Shown piece by piece: positions 56,711 through 64,000 of a stretch of DNA of 64,000 nucleotides. The DNA is from WHSW01 sp963821345 (GTDB lineage Bacteria > Actinomycetota > Thermoleophilia > Solirubrobacterales > 70-9). Each line of letters starts with the position of its first letter. Position 1 is the stretch's first letter. A model generated the notes under the pieces. The model was not told the origin of the DNA and did not search any database. It saw nothing but the letters and a program-made list of their open reading frames with translations. The translations under genes were made by a program, and so were the position numbers. The stretch lies in contig CAWGDM010000003.1 of the NCBI GenBank assembly GCA_963821345.1, positions 434,001 through 498,000 of the forward strand. The letters are read 5' to 3'.

Positions 56711-57829
56711 GTGCCGACGAGCGCGACCACACCCGAACAGCAGGACCTGCTTCAGCGAGCGCGGGCGGGCGGCGAGGACGCCTTCGCCCGCCTGGTCGAG
56801 CCCTATCGCGGCGAGCTTCAGGCGCACTGCTATCGGATGCTCGGATCCGTTCACGATGCCGAGGACGCGCTCCAGGAGACCCTGCTGCGGGCCTGGCGGG
56901 CGCTGGCGAAGTTCGAGGGCCGCAGCTCACTGCGCTCGTGGCTCTACACGATCGCCACCAACACCTCGCTGAATGCGATCGCGAAGCGCCCAAAGCGGGT
57001 GCTGCCGATCGACTACGGGCCGGCGGCCGACCCGCACGTCGGCCCCGGCGAGCCCCTGGTCGAGTCGGTCTGGGTCGAGCCGTACGCCGACGAGCAGTTC
57101 GGGCTCGAGGACGGCTACGCGGCGCCCGAGGCGCGCTACGAGATGCGGGAAGGGGTCGAGCTGGCGTTCGTCGCGGCGCTCCAGTTCCTGCCGGCGAACC
57201 AGCGCGCGGCTCTGATCCTGCGCGAGGTGCTGGGCTTCTCGGCCAAGGAATGCGCGGCGACGCTCGAGACCACCACCGCATCGGTCAACAGCGCTCTGCA
57301 GCGCGCCCGCAAGACGATCGAGGAGCGCACCCCGGAGCAGAGCCAGCAGCAGACGCTGCGCGCGCTCGGCGACGAGCGCGTCCGCGAGTTGGTCGAGGGC
57401 TACGTGGACGCCTGGAACCGTGGCGACGTCGACGACGTGGTCGCGCGCCTGAGCGAGGACGCATGCTTCTCGATGCCGCCGATGAGCACCTGGTACGGCG
57501 GCCCGGGCAACCGCGACGAGATTCACACCTTCATTGGCAACTTCGCGATCGTCCCCGACTGGAAGTGGAATGCGGTGATCACCCAGGCCAACGGACAGCC
57601 GGCCGGCGCCTTCTACACCTGGGACGACGACGCGGGCGCGTACCTGCCGTTCGCGCTCAACGTGTTCACGTTCGACGGCGAGAAGATCAGCGACGTGACC
57701 GCGTTCATCGTCCGCTCGATCGAGGACCCGTCGCGCCAGAGCATGATCCGCATGCCCGAGAACGAGATGGACACGGCCCGGCTCGCCGCCGCGTTTCGGA
57801 ACCTGGGCCTCCCGGAGCGGCTGCACTGA
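56711..57829 (+). CDS. ECF RNA polymerase sigma factor with SnoaL-like C-terminal domain
   Basis: 372 residues. Region 2 (AFARLVEPYRGELQAHCYRM, SVHDAEDALQETLLRAWRAL, SLRSWLYTIATNTSLNAIA) and region 4 (LQFLPANQRAALILREVLGF, SAKECAATLETTTASVNSAL, QRARKTIEER). From ~235 an NTF2/SnoaL-like domain (YVDAWNRGDVDDVVARLSED, MPPMSTWYGGPGNRDEIHTF). Matches the long ECF group with fused SnoaL (TIGR02960/SigG-like), in which the tail controls sigma activity without a classical anti-sigma. GTG start. Confidence 0.94.
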   Translation: MPTSATTPEQQDLLQRARAGGEDAFARLVEPYRGELQAHCYRMLGSVHDAEDALQETLLRAWRALAKFEGRSSLRSWLYTIATNTSLNAIAKRPKRVLPIDYGPAADPHVGPGEPLVESVWVEPYADEQFGLEDGYAAPEARYEMREGVELAFVAALQFLPANQRAALILREVLGFSAKECAATLETTTASVNSALQRARKTIEERTPEQSQQQTLRALGDERVRELVEGYVDAWNRGDVDDVVARLSEDACFSMPPMSTWYGGPGNRDEIHTFIGNFAIVPDWKWNAVITQANGQPAGAFYTWDDDAGAYLPFALNVFTFDGEKISDVTAFIVRSIEDPSRQSMIRMPENEMDTARLAAAFRNLGLPERLH

Positions 57830-58554
57830 AGCCGGTCCGGGTGGGCTGCTCGGGCTGGGCCTATCCGGAGTGGCGCGGCGAGTTCTACCCGCAGAAGCTG
57901 GCTCAGCGCGAGTGGCTCGCCTACTACTCGCGGCAGTTCGACTCGGTCGAGATCAACAACACCTTCTACAAGCTGCCCTCGGCGGAGACCGTCGCGAGCT
58001 GGATCGAGCAGACCCCGGCGCGGTTTCGGTTCACGGTCAAGGCGAGCCGCTACATCACCCACATCAAGCGGCTCAACAGCCCGGAGAAGTACGTCGAGCG
58101 ATTCCTCGCCGGGATCCAGCCGCTGGCGAAGGCACGGCGGCTGGAGGCGATCCTCTGGCAGCTGCCACCGAGCTTCGGGCGCGACGACGAGCGCCTCGAC
58201 GCCGCCCTGGTCGCGATCCGCGAGCGGGCCCCGGGCCGCCACGCGTTCGAGTTTCGCCACCCGAGCTGGTTCTGCGCCGACGTCTACGCGCTCCTGCGAT
58301 CGCACAAGGTCGCGCTGGTGATCGCCGACGACCCGAAGGAGTTTCCGTTTCAGACCCGCGAGCTGACCGCTTCCTGGGCCTACGTGCGCATGCACCGCGG
58401 CAGTCGCGGCAACTACAGCGCGGCCGAGCTCGCCACCTGGCGACGGCGGATCTCGGCCTGGCGGTCCAAGCGCGAGGTGCTCGTCTACTTCAACAACACG
58501 GCCGGCGCCTCGGCGGCCGAGAACGCAGGCATCTTGCGGCAGGCATTTCGTTAG
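57826..58554 (+). CDS. DUF72 (YecE) TIM-barrel protein
   Basis: 242 residues. VRVGCSGWAYPEWRGEFYP, SVEINNTFYKLPSAETVASW, ILWQLPPSFGRDDERLD, FEFRHPSWFCADVYALL, YVRMHRGSRGNYSAAEL, and VYFNNTAGASAAENA are DUF72 blocks (function unknown). The family start falls at a CTG overlapping the sigma factor stop (CTGA); GTG 57841 is the alternative and would lose five residues. Coupled translation with the sigma gene is likely. Confidence 0.88.
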   Translation: MKPVRVGCSGWAYPEWRGEFYPQKLAQREWLAYYSRQFDSVEINNTFYKLPSAETVASWIEQTPARFRFTVKASRYITHIKRLNSPEKYVERFLAGIQPLAKARRLEAILWQLPPSFGRDDERLDAALVAIRERAPGRHAFEFRHPSWFCADVYALLRSHKVALVIADDPKEFPFQTRELTASWAYVRMHRGSRGNYSAAELATWRRRISAWRSKREVLVYFNNTAGASAAENAGILRQAFR

Positions 58555-58591
58555 GCCGCATCGAATAGACCCGGCGTATGTTGAGAGCGGT

Positions 58592-59779
58592 ATGGACGCT
58601 TTTCGGCTAGCGGGTGCCGTCGCGGTCAGCTGCGCTCTGGCGCTGATCGTCGCGCCGGGGGCCGCCGGGGTGCCGCAGGAGCCGCCGACCGCGCCGACGA
58701 TCGCCAACGGCGCCGCCTTCCGCGGCGACGGGATGTGGATCTGGTACGTGTCGAAGGTCGAGGGCGGCGACCCGGCGCAGATCGCCGCTGTCGCCCGCAA
58801 GCGCGGCGTCGACACCGTCTACATCAAGTCCGGCGACGGCGACGACGTCTGGAGCCAGTTCACCCCGGCGCTGCTCGCCGCCCTTCACGACGGCGGCCTC
58901 AACGTCTGCGGCTGGCAGTACGTCTACGGCAGCGACCCCGCCGCCGAGGCGCGCGTCGGCGCGGTCGCCGCCGCCCGCGGCGCCGACTGCCTGGTGATCG
59001 ACGCCGAGGCCGAGTACGAGGGCCGCTACTCGCAGGCTTCCACATACATGACCAGGCTGCGCGCCGCGGTCGGCGGCAGCTTCCCGATCGGGCTCGCCGG
59101 CTTCCCCTACGTCCACTACCACCCGGCCTATCCGTACTCGGTGTTCATGCGCCCGGGTGGGGCCGAGTTCAACCTGCCGCAGGTCTACTGGAAGGCGATC
59201 GGGACCAGCGTCGACAAGGCGATGACGATCACCTACACCTACAACCGGGTCTACGAGCGCCCGATCGCTCCGATCGGCCAGCTCTACGACAACCCGCCCG
59301 GCAAGGACGTGAGGCGTTTCCGCCAGACCGCCAAGGCGAGCGGCTTCGCCGGGACCTCGTGGTGGTCGTGGCAGCACGCCTCGCCGAGCGGCTTCCGCTC
59401 GGCGACCAAGCGGCGGATCGGCCGCGCGCGCGGCTATCGCCCGAGCACCGCCTACCCGACGCTGGAGAAGGGGGCCGAAGGGGACCTCGTCGTCTGGGCG
59501 CAGGAGTACCTGGCCGCGGCAGGGTTCTACGACGGTGAGTTCACCGGCGAGTTCGGGATCCTCACCTCGCGCGCCGTCCGCGCCTTCCAGGGCTCGGTGG
59601 ATCTGAAGCCGACCGGCGTCCTCGACGCCACCAGCTGGCCGGCGCTGCTGGCGACCGGCAAGCCGGTCGCGCCGCGGTGGGGGAGGGGCGCGGACAAGAC
59701 GGCGGTCCCGACCGCGCCGCGCTCGGCGGACCTGCCCGCGGTCGAGGACGAGCTCGCCGGCGCCCAACTCGGTGGCTGA
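58592..59779 (+). CDS. Secreted glycosidase-like protein with peptidoglycan-binding domain
   Basis: 395 residues. Signal peptide VAVSCALALIVAPGAAG. An N-terminal TIM-barrel-like domain (GDGMWIWYVSKVEGGDPAQI, VDTVYIKSGDGDDVWSQF, GLNVCGWQYVYG, DCLVIDAEAEYEGRYSQAS with acidic residues at a likely active site). C-terminal PG_binding_1 domain (LVVWAQEYLAAAGFYDGEFT, AVRAFQGSVDLKPTGVLDAT). Likely acts on the cell wall. TATGTT lies nine bases before ATG 58592. Confidence 0.85.
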   Translation: MDAFRLAGAVAVSCALALIVAPGAAGVPQEPPTAPTIANGAAFRGDGMWIWYVSKVEGGDPAQIAAVARKRGVDTVYIKSGDGDDVWSQFTPALLAALHDGGLNVCGWQYVYGSDPAAEARVGAVAAARGADCLVIDAEAEYEGRYSQASTYMTRLRAAVGGSFPIGLAGFPYVHYHPAYPYSVFMRPGGAEFNLPQVYWKAIGTSVDKAMTITYTYNRVYERPIAPIGQLYDNPPGKDVRRFRQTAKASGFAGTSWWSWQHASPSGFRSATKRRIGRARGYRPSTAYPTLEKGAEGDLVVWAQEYLAAAGFYDGEFTGEFGILTSRAVRAFQGSVDLKPTGVLDATSWPALLATGKPVAPRWGRGADKTAVPTAPRSADLPAVEDELAGAQLGG

Positions 59780-59855
59780 CCGCGTCTTGGCCCGCGCCCG
59801 ACGACAATAGGCGCGCGACGGGCAGCCACGCCCGCGGTTACGGAAAGGGAGATCC

Positions 59856-60635
59856 ATGGCGACGACGGAGGATCCGGGCACGCGGAAGGGCAACGGGGGC
59901 CGGATCGCCGGCCTCGTGTTGATCAGCATCGGCGGATTGATCGGGCTGGCGATCGCGCTCGGCGGTCTGGCCGCGATGGGCGCGCACGCGTTCCTGCGCG
60001 ACGACGACGGCTTCTACACGACCGACACCGAGCGGTTCGTCAGTCCCGGCTATGCCGTGACCTCGGATGACGTCGACCTCGGCCGCGAGTCGATCGGCTT
60101 CGATATCGGCGACCTCAACACCTCGGTCGAGTTCACCGGCGAGAGCCCGGTCGCGAAGCCGGTCTTCATCGGGATCGGGCCGACCAGCGACGTCGATCGC
60201 TACCTGGCCGGCGTCGCGCACTCCGCGCTCGACGACATCCGCGATGGTGGACCCACCTACACCCAGGTTCCCGGACGGGCGCCGCCGCGGACAGTCCCCG
60301 GCAAGCAGACGTTCTGGGCCGCCCAGAGCGAGGGGACCGGGGAGCAGAGGGTGGACTTCGATCTCGAGTCGGGCAACTGGACCGTGGTCGCGATGAACGC
60401 GGACGCGGGGCGTGGCGTTCTGGTCGAGGGCGACGCGGGCGTGAAGCTCTCGTGGCTGATCTGGGTGGGGCTCGGCCTGTTCGTGGTCGGCGCGCTGATC
60501 GCCGCCTCGTGCGGCTACGGCGTCTACCGGCTGAGCAGCGGCCGCGACGAGGACAAGGCGGCCGCGCCGCCGGACGACGACGAGGACAAGGCGGCCGCGC
60601 CGCCGGACGAGACGCCACCGACGCCCGCGCCGTAA
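59856..60635 (+). CDS. Two-segment membrane protein, unknown function
   Basis: 259 residues. First helix LVLISIGGLIGLAIALGGLAA, an outer beta-rich domain (ESIGFDIGDLNTSVEFTGES, VAKPVFIGIGPTSDVDRYLA), second helix LGLFVVGALIAASCGYGVY, then a cytosolic tail with two DEDKAAAPPD repeats. RBS GGAAAGGGAG before ATG 59856. Confidence 0.78.
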   Translation: MATTEDPGTRKGNGGRIAGLVLISIGGLIGLAIALGGLAAMGAHAFLRDDDGFYTTDTERFVSPGYAVTSDDVDLGRESIGFDIGDLNTSVEFTGESPVAKPVFIGIGPTSDVDRYLAGVAHSALDDIRDGGPTYTQVPGRAPPRTVPGKQTFWAAQSEGTGEQRVDFDLESGNWTVVAMNADAGRGVLVEGDAGVKLSWLIWVGLGLFVVGALIAASCGYGVYRLSSGRDEDKAAAPPDDDEDKAAAPPDETPPTPAP

Positions 60636-60722
60636 TCGGCGCGACCCGCCGCGCCGCTGCGCAGCGCTTGGTTGGACGGGTGTCGGACTCGATGCGTCTG
60701 CGACTGCTCGACCGGGTAATCC

Positions 60723-61217
60723 GTGGCTGACGTGCTGATCCGCGACTACGAGGACGAAGACTGGGAGGACATCTGGCTGATCTTCCGCGAGGTGGTCGGC
60801 GCCGGCGACACCTACACATACGACCCCGATTGGAACGCGGACGAGGCGCGCGCGGTCTGGGTCCTCGAACCGCCGGGCCGCACGGTGGTCGCCGCCGACG
60901 GGGCGCGCCTCCTCGGCACCGCCCAGGTCGGCCCCAACCGCACCGGGCCGGGCGCTCACGTCGCCACCGCCAGCTTCATGGTCGCCGCCGACGCCCGCGG
61001 CGAGGGCGTCGGCCGTGCGCTCGGCGCGCACGCGCTCGACTGGGCCCGCGACCAGGGCTACGCGGCGATGCAGTTCAACGCCGTGGTCGAGTCAAACGAC
61101 GCCGCGGTCGCGCTGTGGAAGTCGCTGGGGTTCGAGATCGTCGGCACCGTTCCGGAGGCGTTCGAGCACCCGGCGCTGGGGCGGGTAGGCCTTCACGTGA
61201 TGCATCGGTACCTCTGA
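60723..61217 (+). CDS. GNAT acetyltransferase
   Basis: 164 residues. VLIRDYEDEDWEDIWLIFRE, acetyl-CoA loop VAADARGEGVGRALGAHALD, MQFNAVVESNDAAVALWKSL, and GFEIVGTVPEAF. Close to the YhhY/phosphinothricin N-acetyltransferase-like group, though the substrate is unknown. GTG 60723; 87 bases separate it from the preceding gene. Confidence 0.88.
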   Translation: MADVLIRDYEDEDWEDIWLIFREVVGAGDTYTYDPDWNADEARAVWVLEPPGRTVVAADGARLLGTAQVGPNRTGPGAHVATASFMVAADARGEGVGRALGAHALDWARDQGYAAMQFNAVVESNDAAVALWKSLGFEIVGTVPEAFEHPALGRVGLHVMHRYL

Positions 61218-61239
61218 CCGGCGAGGCAATGCTCGCCGG
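61218..61239. terminator. Hairpin between convergent genes
   Basis: Perfect 8-bp stem CCGGCGAG/CTCGCCGG with loop GCAATG, immediately after the GNAT stop and ahead of the convergent gene's stop. Could serve both strands. Confidence 0.6.
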
Positions 61240-61248
61240 GTCCGTGCG

Positions 61249-61545
61249 TTACCCGAACTCTTTGACCACGGCGTCGCCCGGGACCTGCCAGATCTCGGTC
61301 GCCTTGCGGCTATCGGGGCCGCTCGCGCGTCCGCCGAAGCGGACCTCGCTCTCGACCCGCCCGCCGAGCTCCTGCACGGCCTCGGTGATCAGAGCCCGAG
61401 CCTCGGCGCGGCCGGCGCCCTGGCGGCGCAGTTCGTCCACCGCGCGCTTGTCGTTGACCATCCGCATGGACGAGTGGGTGTCGCCGGCGGGGATCAGGAA
61501 CGCCGGTGCGGTGACCACCTTGATCGCATCTTGGACGTCGGGCAC
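61249..61545 (-). CDS. Small conserved-type protein, unknown function
   Basis: 98 residues (DAIKVVTAPAFLIPAGDTHS, RRQGAGRAEARALITEAVQE). No family recognised. Reality is supported by TAGTCT seven bases before GTG 61545 and by the terminator hairpin placed after its stop. Confidence 0.62.
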   Translation of the reverse strand: MPDVQDAIKVVTAPAFLIPAGDTHSSMRMVNDKRAVDELRRQGAGRAEARALITEAVQELGGRVESEVRFGGRASGPDSRKATEIWQVPGDAVVKEFG

Positions 61546-61552
61546 GCATCCG

Positions 61553-61558
61553 AGACTA
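61553..61558 (-). promoter_or_regulatory. -10-like hexamer TAGTCT, 7 nt before GTG 61545
   Basis: Minus-strand box with leaderless spacing. Confidence 0.45.
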
Positions 61559-61645
61559 CGCGTCCACGAGGCGATCGGCGCCGTAATCGGATATCAATGC
61601 GTCTGAGCGCGCAGGGGCGCTCGTGGTTCGACAGAGGAGAGAGAG

Positions 61646-64000
61646 ATGCCGGGTCGTTGCTTGTTCGGGCGCCGAGGGGTCGCCGCCGTCGCCGTGCTCG
61701 CGGTCGCCGCGGTCGCCGCTCCCGCCGCCGATGCCAAGGGTGGCTACGAGGCGAAGATCACCCGCAACAAGCAGGGGATCCCGACGATCGAGGCCGACTC
61801 CTACAAGGACCTGGGCTTCGGCTACGGCTACGCGTTCGCCGAGGACGAGATCTGCGTAATCGCCGACACCTATCTGACCGGCAACGCCGAGCGCTCGAAG
61901 TGGTTCGGGCCCGACGCGAAGAGCCCGGAGGGCTTCACCAACCTCGACTCCGACCTGTTCTTTCAGCGGATCAAGGACCGGGGCACGATCAAGGACGTCT
62001 ACTCGCGTAAGCCGCCGGAGGGCCCCGAGCCCGAGGTCAAGCAGGTGGTCAAGGGCTACGTCGCCGGGTACAACCGCTACCTGAAGAAGACCGGGGTCGA
62101 CAAGATCCCCGATCCGGCCTGCGCCGGCCAGCCCTGGGTCCGCCCGATCACCAAGCAGGACGTCTACCAACGCTTTTACGAGCTGACCGAATACGCCAGC
62201 GGCGGGGTCGCGATCGACGGGATCGCCGAAGCTCAGCCGCCGAGCGCCTCGCCGCGACCGGCCACCGGGGGCTCACCGATCACGCCTGCCGAGGCCGCCG
62301 ATCTGGCGGATGCGCTCGACATGTCCGAGGACACGGGCTCCAACGGCTGGGGGATCGGCTCGGACGCGACCAAGTCGGGCGGCGGCATCGTGCTCGCCAA
62401 CCCGCACTTCCCCTGGCAGGGGCCGCGGCGCTTCTACCAGTCGCACCTTGTGATCCCGGGCGAGCTCAACGTCTCCGGCGCCAGTCTGCTCGGCGCCCCG
62501 GTGATCAACATCGGCCACACCGAGAACCTCGCCTGGACGCACACCGTTTCGACCGCCTTCCGGTTCACGCCGATGGAGCTGAAGCTCGATCCGAGTGACC
62601 CGACCAGCTACCTGGTCGACGGTCAATCGAAGCCGATGGAGCGCAACACGGTCACCGTCCAGGTCAAGCAGCCGGACGGCTCGCTCGCGCCGGTCAGCCG
62701 CACGCTCTACACCACCGAGTACGGCCCGATCACGACCAAGATCCAGGGCCAGTCGCTGTTCGCGTGGTCGAACACCACCGCGTTCGCGATGTTCGACGCC
62801 AACGGGGCCAACTCGGAACTGCTCAACCACTACTTCGAGACCAACCGGGCGCAGTCGACCAAGGAGCTGCTGAAGATCCTGCAGAAGTACCAGGGGATCC
62901 CGTGGGTGAACACGATCGCCTCGGATTCCAAGGGCAAGGCGCTCTATGCCGACATCGGCGCGATGCCGAACGTCGACGATGCGCTGGTCTCGCAGTGCCT
63001 GTCGACGCTCGGCCAGCTGGTCTTCCCGGCGGCGGGGCTGCCGGTGCTCGACGGCTCACGCGCCGCCTGCGCGCCGCCGACCGAGTCGGGGTCACCCGAG
63101 CCCGGCCTGATGCCGGCGTCGAAGCAGCCGTACCTGTTCCGGCGCGACTACGTCGCCAACTCCAACGACTCCTACTGGCTCACGAATTCCGAGCACCCGC
63201 TCGAGGGCTTCCCGCGGATCATCGGAGCCGAGCGCACGCAGCGCTCGCTGCGCACGCGGCTCGGGCTGCTGATGATTCACGGACGCCTGGCGGGGACCGA
63301 CGGCATGTCGGGCAACCAGTTCACGGCCAAGAACGTCCGCACGCTGGTCTTCGAGGACCGCCAGTACGCCGGTGAGCTCTGGCGCCAGCAGCTGGTCGAC
63401 TACTGCAACGCCCACCCGATGATGACCGGGTCCAGCGGCCCGGTGGACGTGAGCGCCGGCTGCGCCGCGCTCGCCGGCTGGGACCTGCACGTCAACCTCG
63501 ACAGCCGCGGGGCGCTCCTGTTCGAGCGCTTCCTCGACAAGTTCGGCACCTCGGCGAGCCGGTTCACGACGCCGTTCGACGTCAACGACCCGGTCAACAC
63601 GCCGTTCGGGCTCGACACCTCGAACCCGAACCTGGAGCCGGCGTTCGCGGATGCTGTCACCGACCTGCGCAACGCGAACATCCCGCTGGACGCCCCGTTC
63701 GGCGACTTCCACACCGAGGCGCGCGGCACCGAGCGGATCCCGATCCACGGCTCCGAGGGCGGTCAGGGCGTGTTCAACGCGATCGCCGACGTCTGGAACC
63801 CGACCGCCGGCTACGACGACGTCACCGCCGGCTCGAGCTTCGTCATGGTGACCGAGTTCAAGCCGGGCGCGAAGTGCCCGAAGGATCGCTCGATCCTCAC
63901 CTACTCGGAGTCGCCGAACCCGAACTCCAAGCATTACGCCGACCAGACGCGGATGTTCTCGCAGAAGCAGTGGGTCGACCCGCCGTTCTGCGGGAGCGAG
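61646..64000 (+). CDS. Penicillin/AHL acylase family protein (3' end outside window)
   Basis: 785 residues visible, open to the last base. Signal peptide VAAVAVLAVAAVAAPAADA. The mature alpha part starts YEAKITRNKQGIPTIEADS; the self-cleavage point is before Ser in EDTGSNGWGIGSDA, which becomes the catalytic N-terminal Ser of the beta chain. HTENLAWTHTVSTAFRFTPM and LKLDPSDPTSYLV match aculeacin A/AHL acylases (PvdQ-like). It would cleave acyl side chains from lipopeptides, lactams or acyl-homoserine lactones. RBS GAGGAGAGAGAG. The family is ~750-850 residues, so little is missing. Confidence 0.92.
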   Translation, partial: MPGRCLFGRRGVAAVAVLAVAAVAAPAADAKGGYEAKITRNKQGIPTIEADSYKDLGFGYGYAFAEDEICVIADTYLTGNAERSKWFGPDAKSPEGFTNLDSDLFFQRIKDRGTIKDVYSRKPPEGPEPEVKQVVKGYVAGYNRYLKKTGVDKIPDPACAGQPWVRPITKQDVYQRFYELTEYASGGVAIDGIAEAQPPSASPRPATGGSPITPAEAADLADALDMSEDTGSNGWGIGSDATKSGGGIVLANPHFPWQGPRRFYQSHLVIPGELNVSGASLLGAPVINIGHTENLAWTHTVSTAFRFTPMELKLDPSDPTSYLVDGQSKPMERNTVTVQVKQPDGSLAPVSRTLYTTEYGPITTKIQGQSLFAWSNTTAFAMFDANGANSELLNHYFETNRAQSTKELLKILQKYQGIPWVNTIASDSKGKALYADIGAMPNVDDALVSQCLSTLGQLVFPAAGLPVLDGSRAACAPPTESGSPEPGLMPASKQPYLFRRDYVANSNDSYWLTNSEHPLEGFPRIIGAERTQRSLRTRLGLLMIHGRLAGTDGMSGNQFTAKNVRTLVFEDRQYAGELWRQQLVDYCNAHPMMTGSSGPVDVSAGCAALAGWDLHVNLDSRGALLFERFLDKFGTSASRFTTPFDVNDPVNTPFGLDTSNPNLEPAFADAVTDLRNANIPLDAPFGDFHTEARGTERIPIHGSEGGQGVFNAIADVWNPTAGYDDVTAGSSFVMVTEFKPGAKCPKDRSILTYSESPNPNSKHYADQTRMFSQKQWVDPPFCGSE

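Overview
The window is a compact, very GC-rich chromosome segment from an actinobacterium. The best fit is the class Thermoleophilia (Solirubrobacterales/Conexibacter-like). This placement is inferred from gene content and style, not from a marker-gene search. Supporting signs are a Rex repressor, a K+-independent membrane pyrophosphatase, a DUF2520-panC-panD-panB operon, many secreted proteins with Ala-rich signal peptides, a secreted protein with decapeptide repeats of the AVTTxKLADD type, and frequent GTG/TTG starts with ATGA, GTGA or TTGA overlaps. No rRNA, CRISPR array, integrase or insertion sequence was seen. There is one tRNA, tRNA-Gln(CTG).

Layout. 1-6.5 kb: 3' part of uvrA, then small enzymes and a lipoprotein. 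6.5-9.6 kb: minus-strand pantothenate operon (DUF2520 dehydrogenase-panC-panD-panB). 9.7-14.6 kb: FmdB zinc ribbon, family 4 uracil-DNA glycosylase, the t6A/ribosome modification genes tsaE-tsaB-rimI-tsaD, a glutaredoxin fused to 51-bp tandem repeats, and rex. 14.6-21.9 kb: a GCS2-type ligase, a subtilisin-like secreted protein, hppA and two secreted proteins. 22-30.1 kb: an alpha-hydroxyacid oxidase, then two APC permeases with cytosolic universal-stress domains, two TrkA/RCK proteins and an FAD reductase. 30.1-30.9 kb: tRNA-Gln and a LexA-box HNH protein. 31-38.2 kb: a heterodimeric ABC exporter, a Kelch protein and an EamA exporter. 38.2-42.4 kb: a CAP protein and a four-gene secreted copper operon (beta-helix, cupredoxin, two-domain multicopper oxidase, second cupredoxin). 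42.5-49.2 kb: a metallo-hydrolase, a c-di-AMP riboswitch with a cell-wall hydrolase, a P450/TetR pair, an ArsR-like regulator and an alkyltransferase-like protein. 49.2-64 kb: patatin, aminotransferase, large secreted DUF6351 protein, nuclease-like small genes, an ECF sigma factor with a SnoaL-like tail, and a penicillin/AHL acylase cut by the window end.

Two themes run through the window. First, at least 17 genes have a TANNNT -10-like hexamer only 6-8 bases before the start codon, which points to widespread leaderless mRNA; in two places the opposing -10 boxes of divergent genes overlap almost completely. Second, many genes act in the envelope or outside the cell (copper oxidase operon, acylase, proteases, hydrolases, lipoproteins). 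Strongest leads for follow-up are the copper operon, the SOS-box HNH gene beside tRNA-Gln, and the APC-USP/RCK transport cluster. Other leads are the operator-bearing divergent pairs and the 51-bp repeat placed exactly at the tsaD stop codon.
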